The notes beneath the pieces are model-generated. The model was not told where the DNA came from and did no database searches. It saw nothing but the letters and a program-made list of their open reading frames with translations. The position numbers and the translations under genes are program-made. DNA of 64,000 nucleotides from Hortaea werneckii. Taxonomy: Eukaryota; Ascomycota; Dothideomycetes; Mycosphaerellales; Teratosphaeriaceae. The DNA lies in NCBI GenBank assembly GCA_037044905.1, contig JBAOKB010000020.1, positions 124,001 through 188,000 of the forward strand, in the 5' to 3' direction. This document shows positions 42,760 to 53,226 of this stretch, piece by piece (positions within the stretch are counted from its first letter, which is position 1; every line of letters begins with the position of its first letter).

Positions 42760-44796
42760 CTACCACTCGCCGCCCGAAACAACAGGCCGAGGGGCATCCC
42801 AACCATAATCGACCGCCATCGTCGGCCGTACCGAGTCCCAACCCTCCGTAGCAGGCTGGGCCATCGGCGCAGGTCGCGGGTCATCCCAGCCTGAAACATC
42901 ATCCCTCCCCACTTGGGCAGGCTGTGGCGTGGGATCCCAGGAATCATAACCCGGCTCAAGCCCTGCCGCGTGGGAAGTTCCATTGCTCGTCGTAAGACCC
43001 GGTGAAGTCACCGCATCGATCGATCGATCGACACCGTGCCGAAGGGAAGAAATCAACATTCCGTGCTCGAAAGACGAAGACTCCCCGTTCAAACCATCGA
43101 CTCGGACCCCTCCACTCGCCATTTCCCCTCCCACCTCCACCGGACCCTGCTGTCCCCCGATCCCCATCGCCGGCGCCGCGGGGGTTGCCTGAGACGCCGA
43201 ACCCTCAACAGCATCCACAAACCCAGCCAGATTCATATCCACGGAATGCAGACCCCTAGGGATCTTACAGGGGAATTTCCCCCCGCGGTGCCGACAATCG
43301 GTGCGCTGACAACAATGGCCCTTCTGACACACGGGACGCCGACAGCCGCTCTTCCGGGGACAGGGGACGCCGTAGGCGACCTGCTTGAGGGCGTTGCAGA
43401 CGCCGTCGCTGATGGGGGCGTGGTCGAAGGGACAGGAGTCAGGGCCTCTGGGACAGAGACCGGTGAGGTGGTGGTCATTGCAGAGTTTCTGGGTTTTCGT
43501 GCGGTGCTTGAATTGCTCGAGGTCGTAGGGGGAGGGCGGGTCGATGTAGGTGTCTAGACGGTCGCCGGCTTTGTTGACGGGGACCTTGCCGACGGGGACG
43601 CTGGAGGGTTGGGGGAGGCCGGTGGCGAAGTCGAAGAGGTTTTGGAGGGGATCCTGGGACTTTGCGTGGGCGGGTTGGGGGACAGGCGTGCCAGTTTGGT
43701 GCGCGGGTGATGGCGCGTGTCCGTTCATGAAGTCGTTGTCGGTCTGGTTCAAGTTGGATAGGTGGAATGGTGTTGAGGTCTTTTGGTTGGAAGACTCTTC
43801 ACGCTCGACCTTTGAGGCGTTGGGATTCCCATTTGTGTTTTCCGTTGATCCATTAGACGGATCTTGGGGATGAAGGAAGCGGCAGTTCTTGCCATTCTTG
43901 CATTTACCCTTTTTGAAGAAGCCGCACACTTTAGTAGTCTCGCCTTCACCATTACTGGCATTCTTAGCCGGCTGAGCTGTTGGCGTGGACTTCGTGAGGG
44001 GAGGGACTACTTCCTCAATGGTGCTCTTCTGTGGAGTTGGATCTCCCTTTAAGGAAGTTGGACGGAAAAGCATTGGAAAGTTCTCGATCCTGGGACCGAT
44101 TTTAACAAACTCATGGTGAAAGGTACCAGATCCGACCAATGTAATACGCTCGCGTTCAGATGAGTAAGGCGCTAGCTCACTGATATAGCCAGTGTCATGG
44201 CAGCCAGCGAAGAAGATGTGCTTGCATTGCGAATTGTTTACCGACTGGCGGAACATTGCACGAATCTTGAAGCTTGCACTGTTCTCCGACTCCCCGGCAT
44301 CAACGTAGTCAAAGAGATCATTAGACTGCGTGAAACTTGCCGCGAAATTTGCAAGAGACCGCTTTTCTTTGCCAGCCAGGCCTTCCTTGGCTAGGGCTTT
44401 ACTGAGCCCAACCAGGTTGGCGTAGACCCGCACCATAATCTGACAGCCTTCGAGCCCTTTCCATCGTAAGCTCCGATTGATGTTGTCCTTTAGCAGCTGG
44501 GCGGCCTTTGAACCACCTTCTGCACCACGGCTGACAAAATCATCGTTGAACACGTATCCATCACCATCGACGAGTACCAGTACAAATGGATCGCGCTCTT
44601 GGCCACGAGACATTTGTTTGTACCGTTCCCGAGCATCGCGTTCTTCCTCGTAGTCACTGCGAAGACGATTATACTGATCGATAAGTACAGCATAATCATC
44701 CAACAGTGCGGCCAATGATTCCTGGTGTCGGATGTCGTTGTGGCGAAAGTCCGCTAGGTGACCAGCAGACTGCTGGAGCTGCTGTTCGCTGAACAT
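42760..44796 (-). CDS. Fungal CCCH zinc-finger protein with three fingers
   Basis: I start at ATG 44796 (MFSEQQLQQSAGHL), giving 678 residues. The frame extends upstream to 44988 but only with a non-ATG codon and a hydrophobic, non-conserved stretch. Residues about 15-65 are a helix (LLDDYAVLIDQYNRLRSDYE). A central globular domain begins FVLVLVDGDGYVFNDDFV and includes KHIFFAGCHDTGYISELAPY. Its acidic strand ends recall a NYN/PIN-like fold, which is an inference. The first finger, CGFFKKGKCKNGKNCRFLH, is C-x7-C-x5-C-x3-H. Two more follow after a Pro/Ser linker: CNDHHLTGLCPRGPDSCPFD then H (C-x8-C-x6-C-x3-H), and CPRKSGCRRPVCQKGH (C-x5-C-x4-C-x3-H). Such proteins usually bind RNA. The C-terminus is disordered, ending in repeated GWD motifs (DSWDPTPQP, GWDDPRPAP). 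A (ATCG)4 tract near 43018 encodes part of it. Confidence 0.85.
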   Translation of the reverse strand: MFSEQQLQQSAGHLADFRHNDIRHQESLAALLDDYAVLIDQYNRLRSDYEEERDARERYKQMSRGQERDPFVLVLVDGDGYVFNDDFVSRGAEGGSKAAQLLKDNINRSLRWKGLEGCQIMVRVYANLVGLSKALAKEGLAGKEKRSLANFAASFTQSNDLFDYVDAGESENSASFKIRAMFRQSVNNSQCKHIFFAGCHDTGYISELAPYSSERERITLVGSGTFHHEFVKIGPRIENFPMLFRPTSLKGDPTPQKSTIEEVVPPLTKSTPTAQPAKNASNGEGETTKVCGFFKKGKCKNGKNCRFLHPQDPSNGSTENTNGNPNASKVEREESSNQKTSTPFHLSNLNQTDNDFMNGHAPSPAHQTGTPVPQPAHAKSQDPLQNLFDFATGLPQPSSVPVGKVPVNKAGDRLDTYIDPPSPYDLEQFKHRTKTQKLCNDHHLTGLCPRGPDSCPFDHAPISDGVCNALKQVAYGVPCPRKSGCRRPVCQKGHCCQRTDCRHRGGKFPCKIPRGLHSVDMNLAGFVDAVEGSASQATPAAPAMGIGGQQGPVEVGGEMASGGVRVDGLNGESSSFEHGMLISSLRHGVDRSIDAVTSPGLTTSNGTSHAAGLEPGYDSWDPTPQPAQVGRDDVSGWDDPRPAPMAQPATEGWDSVRPTMAVDYGWDAPRPVVSGGEW

Positions 44797-45739
44797 CTTG
44801 TTGGAAGCACTATCTTCTCGATAGCTTTTTGTAATTCCGGATGGTAGTTTAATTCCAGTCTTCAAATCCTCAGCCGCCCCCAGTGGCTCTGGGCTGTCAA
44901 GAATTTGACCTTGTCGAAGAGCACTTGCGAGACTTTTAATCAGAAAAAGGCAGACGCTCAGCCAGTCCGTGATTGAAGAATAAAGCAATGGGTCCGGCTA
45001 TAAACTGCGTAGTAGAGAAGAGCGTTGAACAGTACAGCTTAATGTGTCGAATATTGCTGCCACCACACACCAGAGCCCCAGCAGATCAAGGACTAACCAT
45101 TTTGAACTGACAAGGTATACACGCTTTCAAGCCCTGTAGAGACTGTGACCAATGGGTCCGACAATTGCAATACGGGGTCAAGTGAAATGTTCAGAAAACT
45201 TGTCTCGGTCTGTGCTGCAGACTCGGCTCGGCTCATGCAACAACCTCAGGCAACAGCGCAACCAACATTCACTGCATCTCATGCCTTTAAGGTCGTGAGG
45301 TCGGCAGGCCCCAAAAGGCCTTTATTTCGGTTTTCATGTCATTCTCCTCTCACATTCCACTCATATTTGTAGAGTGAGAGACCACCAGTTCGCGTAGAGG
45401 AAACTCGCGCGAACCTCTCCAATCACATCGGTTGACTTGCGAATTCAGCTCCACGAGCTGCCCCATATCTGGCAGCCAAGCCCCGTGGAGCACTCCACTA
45501 TAATGATGACGCCGCCGCCAAATGGTTGACATGCTGAAGGTTTGCCGATAGATATCTCGAAATGGTCAACAAAAGTGAGCATTACGTGATCGATCATACT
45601 CATTCACTAATTTGAACTTTTCTTTCAGCCTATACTTAGATTGCAGGCTCTTGCTTCAACCTGCAAGATCACGTATTCCTCAGTAAGGACTTTGTGTTTG
45701 GACAACTAATCGACTCTTGAAACTCGGATCCGGAACACC
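44797..45739. promoter_or_regulatory. Divergent promoter region, CCCH gene / SDR gene
   Basis: About 0.94 kb between two divergent ATGs. It contains several small frames without recognisable products and no motif that I can name with confidence. Confidence 0.35.
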
Positions 45740-46561
45740 ATGGAATCACCGCAGTACACCATCTATCCGAGTCTCCGAGGCAAGAAAATCCTCGTGACCG
45801 GCGGCGCAGAAGGCATTGGAGCCTCCGCCGTAGAGCTTTTTGCCCAACAAGGCAGCAAAGTGGCCTTGCTAGACATTTCCGAATCATCGGCCAACGCTCT
45901 CATCGAGAGCATCAAGAAGAATGCAAGCCAAGCTACACAACCACCATGGGCCCCTCCCATCCAGGTCCCGACCTTCTACCAATGCGATGTCACGAATCTC
46001 GACCAGCTCAAGGCCCAAGCCAAAAAGATCCTGGAAGACTTGGGCACGATCGACGTTTTAGTCAACAATGCCGCCGCCGCAGGAGCCAAATCCAGAGTAC
46101 CATCCGTGGGAGTGACGCCAGAATCATGGGACTTTGACGTCAATGTCAACTTACGACATGCCTTCTTCCTCACGCAAGCCTTGGTCCCCTCGATGCAGAA
46201 GCAGGGACGCGGGAGTATCATCAACATGGGCTCGATCACCTGGCGGATACCTTCCACCGATACGCCTGTGTACGCCACCTGCAAAGCTGCCATTCTCGGA
46301 ATGACGAGGACACACTCGAAGGAATTTGGTGAAGATGGGATCAGGGTGAATAGTATCATGCCAGGAGCCATTGCCACAGAACGACAGCGGAAAGAAGTAC
46401 TGACGCCGGAGTACGAGGCGAAAGTGCTTGCGGCCCAAAGCTTGAAAAGGAATTTGATGCCGGAGGAGGTCGGCCGAGTCATTCTCTTCTTGGCGAGCGA
46501 TGACAGCAGCGCTGTTACTGGGAGCTCGTACATTGTGGATGGAGGGTTTGTTGGGGACTAA
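45740..46561 (+). CDS. Short-chain dehydrogenase/reductase, classical type
   Basis: Intronless gene of 273 residues, the usual length for a classical SDR. The Rossmann cofactor motif TGGAEGIG is at residues 20-27, and Asp45 after the second strand (LLDIS) suggests an NAD(H) preference. CDV at 82-84 contacts the adenine, and NNAAA is at 109-113. The catalytic residues are Ser165 (INMGS), Tyr178 and Lys182 (YATCK). The C-terminus, SDDSSAVTGSSYIVDGGFVG, is the family's typical end. The substrate cannot be told from sequence. Codon 1 is the first ATG and lies ten residues before the first strand, as in homologues. No neighbouring gene suggests a pathway. Confidence 0.93.
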   Translation: MESPQYTIYPSLRGKKILVTGGAEGIGASAVELFAQQGSKVALLDISESSANALIESIKKNASQATQPPWAPPIQVPTFYQCDVTNLDQLKAQAKKILEDLGTIDVLVNNAAAAGAKSRVPSVGVTPESWDFDVNVNLRHAFFLTQALVPSMQKQGRGSIINMGSITWRIPSTDTPVYATCKAAILGMTRTHSKEFGEDGIRVNSIMPGAIATERQRKEVLTPEYEAKVLAAQSLKRNLMPEEVGRVILFLASDDSSAVTGSSYIVDGGFVGD

Positions 46562-46932
46562 TATAGTTTCCAGTCAAAATGTACTATCAAAATTGAACTG
46601 TGAAGTGATGCTCACGCTCCCTCTCCCGCTACAACAGATCGTTCTCTTGCCCCTATACTGCCCTCCCTGCAGCTCATGACCTTGCCTTTAAGAGACAAAA
46701 CGAGCCATGGTGTCAAAAGTATCCCAGTCGTATCACCAGCCATTGAAGGAACTATATTGCTGCGCTGCTCGCCCTCCCTACAACATATCACGCACGAGAA
46801 ACGAAGACGACATGACTAGAAGGAGAAATACGTACCCTTGTAATCTGGAAGCTCTTGCATGAGAGCCCTATCTCGTTCCGCTCTCAGCAGACGTCACCGC
46901 CACGATACGACACTACGGCCCTATATACGAGC
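46562..46932. other. Convergent 3' region, SDR / BTB genes
   Basis: About 370 bases between converging stop codons. No gene was recognised; it probably contains both 3' UTRs. Confidence 0.35.
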
Positions 46933-47682
46933 TTAAAGCGACAAGCCGCAGACCGGGTGTCCCTGGGGGTGCACGTGATAGTCGCAGCGATGGTCGTAGG
47001 TAGGGCTTTCATCGGGCTGTTGACCATCCCCTTGGACAAACCGCCGCGCCATCTCCAAAACAATATCGCCCGGCAGTTCTTCGAAAGTAGCCTCCAGTCG
47101 TACCGGCGTCATCCTGGCAACCACGAGATGCGTGCACAGTCGCAGGAGAGTGGAGTCCTTCGGGGCAAGATCCCAGATCTGCTGAAGCGACGACGGTCCG
47201 ATCGTGTTGTACGGTTGATCATCGACCTTCTCCAGTATCCGATCAATGACCTTATTGCAGAAGAGCTGGTCGCCTAGGTAATTCCCCAGGACCCAAGTTC
47301 GGGCGAGGGTGATGTAATAAGTAGGCACCTTGGAACTTTCCTCGGACGAGTTTGGGGGAAGATGTTGGTCTGCGAGACTCATGTCGAGGCGGGCCGTGTG
47401 GATCCAATCCACGTAGACATGGAACAGATCAGGGTCATGTTTAGGCAGTCGGATGATGTTCTCTTTGCCTTCGAGCCATCGGACCGAGCTGGCGACCTGG
47501 AAGAACGGCGAATGCGCGCAAAGTATTGCTTTGAAGACAGTGAATGGCTTTTCATCGCTACCCACCAAGACGGTCAGAGTCTCTGGGTCATCAGGTCTAG
47601 CAAATGAGTTAGAGGTCTTCTCGGCTCTTGCTGCAACGGCAATCTACCTTGGCCCACTCGATGGCGGTAATTGAGCATTCAT
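46933..47682 (-). CDS. BTB/POZ domain protein
   Basis: Two exons, 47682..47648 and 47596..46933, joined over a 51 bp intron with a CTCTAAC branch point and GCTAG acceptor, giving 232 residues. The short first exon encodes MNAQLPPSSGP. Exon 2 starts the BTB fold: PDDPETLTVLVGSDEKPF, then FKAILCAHSPFFQVASS and IIRLPKHDPDLFHVYVDWIH. This is the shape of the many small fungal BTB proteins. A helical C-terminal region includes LARTWVLGNYLGDQLFCNKV and VVARMTPVRLEATF. BTB domains mediate dimerisation or binding to Cullin-3, but these short fungal members mostly lack an assigned function. The upstream first exon is needed to give a complete strand 1. Confidence 0.85.
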
Positions 47683-48127
47683 GCTAGATGGTCCGGTGAT
47701 GTGGATGATACCGAATAATTTGATGCTGTAGGTACCTCCTGTGGCGATTATGTCGTTTCAAAACCGCGTAAAGTGCGAAGGGTGTGAAGTCCAAGATCAC
47801 ATATCAGGTGGTAAAGGGGCACGGACCTGACCTTGTTTGCAACAGGCAAGAACTGTTTCAGGCAGGCGCGAACGTGTGCATGGGAAAATGATGTAGCAGG
47901 GCACGTGAGAGTAACCGTGGAAGGGTCTGCGAACGACTTCAATCGGAAGAAAAGCAAGCACGCTTCGTGAAAGAGGACTTATCAAGGACATTGCCGAGCT
48001 ATCTGTGGAAAAGCCAGCGCCGGGCGCCGTAAATAGCTGCAATGCATTTAGGTGCAGCAGGCCAGAATAGATGGTATCGCATTCTGCCTTGATGCGTGTC
48101 TCATTCAGTGGCCGGTAGGCGAAGGAT
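47683..48127. other. Region between the BTB start and the RPS9 stop
   Basis: About 445 bases, both neighbours on the minus strand. It must contain the RPS9 terminator and the BTB promoter. No gene was recognised. Confidence 0.35.
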
Positions 48128-49287
48128 CTACTCCTCCTCCTCCTCGCCCTCGTCACCACCCTCATCCTTCTTCTCAGCAGCCTTGGCCTTCTTTCTCCGG
48201 ACACGACCTGGGCGGCCGCCACCAAATGGCGAGGTGAGGGCGAAGTCGATGTGCTTCTGGCTGTCCAGACGGACAATGAAGGAAGGAACGTTGACGATCT
48301 GCTTGCCGACGCTGCAGAAGAAAGTTAGCATAGGTTCAATACCTCTTGCTCTTAAAGGGCAACTTACCGGATGTGACGCTGGCGGATCAGGACACGGGCG
48401 TGGTGGATCGACTTGGCGAGACCGAGCTTGTAGACGCAAGTCTGCAGACGACGCTCCAAGAAGTCCTCGACCTTCAAGGCCAAGACGTAATCGAGCTTCA
48501 TGCGGGACTCGTCGAGCACACCGACACGCACCAGACGGCGAATGAGGGCATTGCCTTCGAAGAGACGCTTGGGGTCCTTCTCGTCGAGAGTAAGAAGCTG
48601 ACTGTGGAGTTGTCAGCAAGTATGCTCATTAGTGGTCTGGAAGTAATTGACAACGTACCGAGCAGCACGACGGATCTTGGACAGGGTGAGCTGGACACGC
48701 CAGACCTCACGCTTGTTGCGCAGACCGTACTCGCCGACGACCTTCAGTTCGGAGTCACTGTCGACATGTTAGGGATGCTACCATTGACATAAGCTGGGAC
48801 AAGCCCAGGCTCAGTGGCCATGTACGTACAGACGCGCCGACTCGAACGGGCGACGAGGGACCTTGTAGGTCTTGGTGTAACTGCGTCTAGAAGCTTATTA
48901 GCGAATCTGTGCGCTGCGAGGTTCAAGGTGGCCAGGGATGTGAAGGTTTGTTTGGCAGATGCAAGATGCGCTGGTGGCTGGCCGCGATTGTGGCAGATCG
49001 CATGGCAGGTGTTTGGGCAGAGGCGTCTTTCTCGTCGCTCGTTGTGTCCAATTGTACCCCGTCGCTTCCTCTAAACGAATCTCTGGTGTCTTCTCCAGCT
49101 CGCGAAAAGATTTTCCAGCCCTGTATAGGACCCTTCGCGTCGCTACACTCGCGTTTCGCTCGAATGCTCCGTCCGCAATGAGGTGGTCGTTGCCATGAAT
49201 CTGCCATTCGCCATATACCATCGCATCTGCATCTCTACCATTGCCTTTCACATCCGTCCAGCTCGAGGTTAGAACTTACGGGGCCAT
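48128..49287 (-). CDS. RPS9: 40S ribosomal protein S9 (uS4)
   Basis: Five exons on the minus strand: 49287..49280 (8 bases), 48880..48830, 48757..48659, 48601..48368 and 48311..48128, giving 191 residues. Introns are 399, 72, 57, 66... bp class; the last is 56 bp, and all are GT-AG. The first exon holds only ATG, one codon and two bases. The product begins MAPYTKTYKVPRRPFESARL and contains GEYGLRNKREVWRVQLTLSK. The S4 RNA-binding region has RLQTCVYKLGLAKSIHHARV and LIRQRHIRVGKQIVNVPSFI. It ends FALTSPFGGGRPGRVRRKK followed by an acidic Glu-rich tail. uS4 is a primary binder of 18S rRNA and part of the mRNA entry site. The gene is divergent from RPL21, with 365 bases between the start codons. 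Confidence 0.96.
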
Positions 49288-49652
49288 GGCTGCAGTTAGT
49301 TGTCGACGATATCTGCCTCGCAGTTCACTGAAGTCCAAGTCGAAGTCCCTCCACAAGCTGTGGGAAATCGAAAAGTTCGTGCTTGGCCCGAGCGCCCCAC
49401 TAGCGAAAAGGTCTTGGCGTATGGCCGAACCTCCAAAATCAAACGCCCGCTGTGCCTTGCGTGAGTGCGAAAGGTAGCGCGAAAGGTGAGTGCGACCACG
49501 TACCCAAATATTCACGGTTTGCGGAGCAGAGTGACTGACATCCAGACAGACTAACACCACAGGCAGACCGTACGTCCTCCCTTCACCTCCAGCCTCAACA
49601 CCTCGAAGCGATCTCGAACTGACAGCGACAGTAGCGATACAACTCCGGCACA
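49288..49652. promoter_or_regulatory. Shared divergent promoter of RPS9 and RPL21
   Basis: Two ribosomal protein genes fire outward from this 365-base stretch. At 49461-49495 an interleaved repeat is visible: GTGAGTGCGA occurs at 49461-49470 and 49486-49495, and GCGAAAGGT at 49467-49475 and 49479-49487. AGTGACTG at 49530-49537 is one mismatch from the reverse complement of the HomolD box (CAGTCACA) of fission-yeast RP promoters. Regulation by these words is inferred only. Confidence 0.55.
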
Positions 49653-50315
49653 ATGGGTCACTCGCACGGTCTGAGAAAAGGCACTCGCTATGGTATGCAC
49701 ACTCGAGGAGATCAGGATTAGAGAAGCTGGGGCATGGTGCTGATGCAGGGTAGCCTTCTCGCGCGACTTCAAGAAGACGGGGTACATCCCCCTGTCGACT
49801 TACATGAAGACCTACAAGGTCGGCGACATTGTCGACGTTGTGTGCAACGGTGCTGTCCAGAAGGGCATGCCGTTCAAGGTACGTGGGATTCTGAGATCGA
49901 GGGTGGGAGGAAGAAGAATAAGCCGTGGGACTGCGCGGCTTGACAGAATGAAGGCTGTGAACACACAAGCGCAAATTACTGACAGGTGTTCCTCTAGGTC
50001 TACCACGGTAAGACCGGCGTTGTCTACAACGTCACCAAGTCCGCCGTCGGTGTCATCCTGTACAAGCAGGTCCGCAACCGGTACATCGAGAAGCGCATCA
50101 ACGTCCGTATCGAGCACGTCCGCCACTCCCGCTCGCGTGAGGAGTTCATCAACCGTGTCAAGACCAACGCCGAGAAGAAGCGCCAGGCGAAGGAGAAGGG
50201 TGAGCACCTGCACCTCAAGCGCCAGCCTGTTGCCCCGAGAACGGCCAGGACTGTGGACGCAAAGAGCAACAAGCCGGAGTCGATTGCACCGATCGCTTAC
50301 GACACGCACATCTAA
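49653..50315 (+). CDS. RPL21: 60S ribosomal protein L21 (eL21)
   Basis: Three exons, 49653..49692, 49754..49878 and 49998..50315, joined over introns of 61 and 119 bp (GTATGC and GTACGT donors, both AG acceptors). The product is 160 residues, exactly the family's length. It begins MGHSHGLRKGTRYAF and continues with HLSTY-like LSTYMKTYKVGDIVDVV, then GAVQKGMPFKVYHGKTGVVY. It also has the conserved NVTKSAVGVILYKQVRNRYI, RINVRIEHVRHSRSREEF, and ends ESIAPIAYDTHI. eL21 is a structural protein of the large subunit that contacts 5S rRNA. The first intron falls right after the thirteenth codon, as is common for ribosomal protein genes. The start is the only ATG that gives the MG-SHG N-terminus. Confidence 0.96.
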
Positions 50316-50668
50316 GCGCATTTTGTGCAAAGCGTGGTATGCATGGGGAGGGTATGGAGTTCTGCGGCTACCTTTCTGCTGCGTGTGGTAGCGCGGTCGC
50401 GAGGAGATGTGCTTGTAGCGACCAGGCGAGGGTTCGCTGAGATAGCGCGCAATGATATGCTCAATCTGCCACAAAATGATATCCGACGTCAAGTTGCAAT
50501 TCATGTAGCCATACCAGGAGGACATATTCTTCTCATCAAAGTCACGTGTAAGACCGCGCTAGTGTAGCCGAGCACTGCACTTCGTTCTTTGGCTAGGATC
50601 CATCACAAACATTGAGAAATTGAGTATCACCGTGAAAGAGATGTCGTGGCTGTAATTCGCAAGGCACC
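50316..50668. other. Intergenic region RPL21 / ATG29
   Basis: About 350 bases, both neighbours on the plus strand. It contains the RPL21 3' UTR and the ATG29 promoter. No gene was seen. Confidence 0.35.
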
Positions 50669-52287
50669 ATGTCACCAACTTCGTCTACAACATCCGTACC
50701 TTCATCCAAAACCATGGCACCGCCTCCACGACCATCCCACTCACGTCACACCTCTGTAGCAAGTGGCAAGCAACAACTCCCACCGCAACAGCACCTGTCA
50801 CAGACTGCAACCAAAGCCCCCTCACCAAGACCAAAACCGGAAGTGAATAAGCCAAACGTGCGTTACACCTGCTTCATCCGCCTTCCCTTCCAACGCAACG
50901 GGTTCGAAGACCCACCACCTGTAGAATGGGACGTCTCAAAAGATCGATCCCTGTGGAAACTCATTAGCAAGGCCTCCAACCCCTCAGAGCTGGACTGGGA
51001 TGCCATCGCCGGAAGGTTCGGGGTCTCGAAGGCGTTTCTTTTCCAGCAAGCGGCATGGCTTTACGAGCGCCACTTCGAAGGCATGAGGAAAGTGATGAAG
51101 ATGGGCGCTGGGGTCTCTGGAAGCAACGCGCCTAGCCCGGTGCCTTTGGAGGGTGAGTTACCGACCAGTGCACTTGCTACTGGCGAGGAAGTTGAAGCTG
51201 GAGGCTTGACGATGGCGAGACAAGGAAGTCGAGGTATGCGTTCTGTAATCACAGGGTGTTAAGACGCTGGCGCCATATTTGATTTGAGATTGACCGAACT
51301 ACAGATTCCCATGTACCTTCCGCCATCAATACGCTAAAGCCTGCTCCAGTTCCTTTGGCAGAAGGTGGTTCCCTAGTTCCCGGCACGCCTTTGGCTGGCC
51401 AGTCCGGCATCTCACGCACACCTTCAACGACCACCGTTACTCAAAGCAAGCAGCTAGCTGGCAGTGGTGACAAGCAGCCGTTCCAACGTGCTTTCAGGAC
51501 TTCAAGTAGCTCCGGAAGGCGGCCTGCCCCGCCTTCCAAACCCTCTGATACAAAGCAGAAAGACGACAAGCATACTCTAGATCGCGATGACTCTTCCGAT
51601 TCGAAATCAGAAGATGAGACTCCTTCTCGAAGCCAGGCCTTCAGAAGGCCTACGATAGGTAAGAAACCTGCTCTGAGGACTCTAAGCTCAGATGGAGACG
51701 GAGAAGAAGACGAGGACTCTTCGAACGGTTATTTGCCATTCGCGGCTACTTCGTCATCAAAGAAAGACGCAAAAGACGAGATGACAGCCACACTCAAAGA
51801 CCCGCTACCGCGCCGTCAACAGCACCATCACTACAGCCGCCCACAAACAGGGCAGCCTGCCGGTGAGAAAGGCAAGGGCAAAGCTCCTGAACCTCCACCC
51901 ACCTCGTCGGAAGAAGAACCCTCATCCTCAGCCGCATCTTCAGTAGCAGCACAGTCCCGACCTTCCAATGTAAGATCCACCCAGGACCGCCCACCAGGAC
52001 CCATCAGCCCATCCCACCGCGCCCAACTCGCTTCGCTCAGCCCCCAGTCCCGGCGCGATGGGGGCAGCGAAGCCAGCCCTAGCGAAGGTGGTCGTAGCAT
52101 GGGAAGCAGTTTTTCGGATCTCGAAGGGGATAGCGTGACGCAGTCAGCATTAGAATCCGCATTGGCAGAGCATATTAGAGAGCATGGCAGCTTGACGCAA
52201 GGGGTGGGCAGTATTGCTAGTCGTGTGGGGAGTCTGGCGGGGAGAGGTTTGGGGAGTGGATTTGGGAAGAGGCAGGGTGGCTCATGA
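50669..52287 (+). CDS. ATG29: Autophagy-related protein 29
   Basis: Exons 50669..51233 and 51305..52287, joined over a 71 bp intron (GTATGC to ACAG), give 515 residues. Atg29 works with Atg17 and Atg31 in the scaffold that recruits autophagy factors to the pre-autophagosomal structure. The conserved N-terminal domain lies at about residues 65-150: YTCFIRLPFQRNGFEDPPPV, then WDVSKDRSLWKLISKASN and a helical part with WDAIAGRFGVSKAFLFQQAA and WLYERHFEGM. Everything after about residue 180 is Ser/Pro/Glu-rich disorder with many possible phosphosites (SSDSKSEDETPSRSQ), except a C-terminal helix-like segment (QSALESALAEHIREHGSLTQ) and a Gly-rich end. The protein is much longer than yeast Atg29, as in other filamentous fungi. 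The 60-residue N-terminal Ser/Pro tail is an extension. Confidence 0.9.
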
Positions 52288-53226
52288 TTGGAGATGAGAT
52301 ATTGGGATGTAAGGGCTTCAAGAACTCTTGACAATTAGGCTAGATTATATGGGAGTCATGTTAGAGAGTTGGCGCTGCTAGGGCACATGCGTATCGAGCA
52401 ACGTAATTCTGCCAGATGCTGGTTTAGGGACACCTTGGACGCCCTAGAAGTAGCGTCGTATCTCCCGATAGTTACCACATTTCGGTATTAAAACGTCATC
52501 CTCTATTTGTACGCTTTTAGCAATCGGATGGTCGAGACGAGGTCACAAGACAATTAACCCCGAAATGCATGATTGGTGCTTGTATGTAGTCGCGATCTGA
52601 CTACACTGTCGACACTGTATCTGTCAATGAACGCGATATCTACACCTGCTCCTGCAAGTTTCACAATTGTCGCATGGAACTGCAATTGAAGTGGTTGGTA
52701 TTTGAGGTATTTTCGGCTTTGGCCTGTGAAACTCACTCGCGGCAGAAGGCCTGCTCTGTGAACTCTGATTGGCCAGCGGACTTAGGTGAGCTGTTTCATC
52801 GTCATGGACGGCACCTGACTCTGCCATCTATTCCGCAGCGGCACCTCCTCCCTTTCGTAGACCTCCTTCATTCGCGCGGCGCGTGACAACAAGCGCCTCA
52901 TGACGCCTCTACCATGCGACGTTCCGAATTCTCCGTGATTGATGGTGCTGGCGAGCCGCGGTGAAGGAGGGTAGTTGATGACGATCAATCGGGAGACAAC
53001 AATGACTCCAGTGTGAAGTACAATACTCTTTCATTGACGCATTGTCCAAGCATTTTAAAGATTTTCTTCTTCGGTTGCTCTTTCTACGCACAAGATCGTA
53101 GGATTTACCAACGAAAGATTTGCAAACTTTTGTCCTTCACCATTCTGACCTGTTCCTTGTTCAAACCACTTCATCTGACGGCCACTCTCATTACAACCAA
53201 CACCATTGCTTATTTCTTCGACGACA
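52288..53226. other. Intergenic region upstream of the GH76 gene
   Basis: About 0.94 kb, AT-rich towards the right. No convincing frame was seen; it carries the promoter and leader of the downstream gene. Confidence 0.35.
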
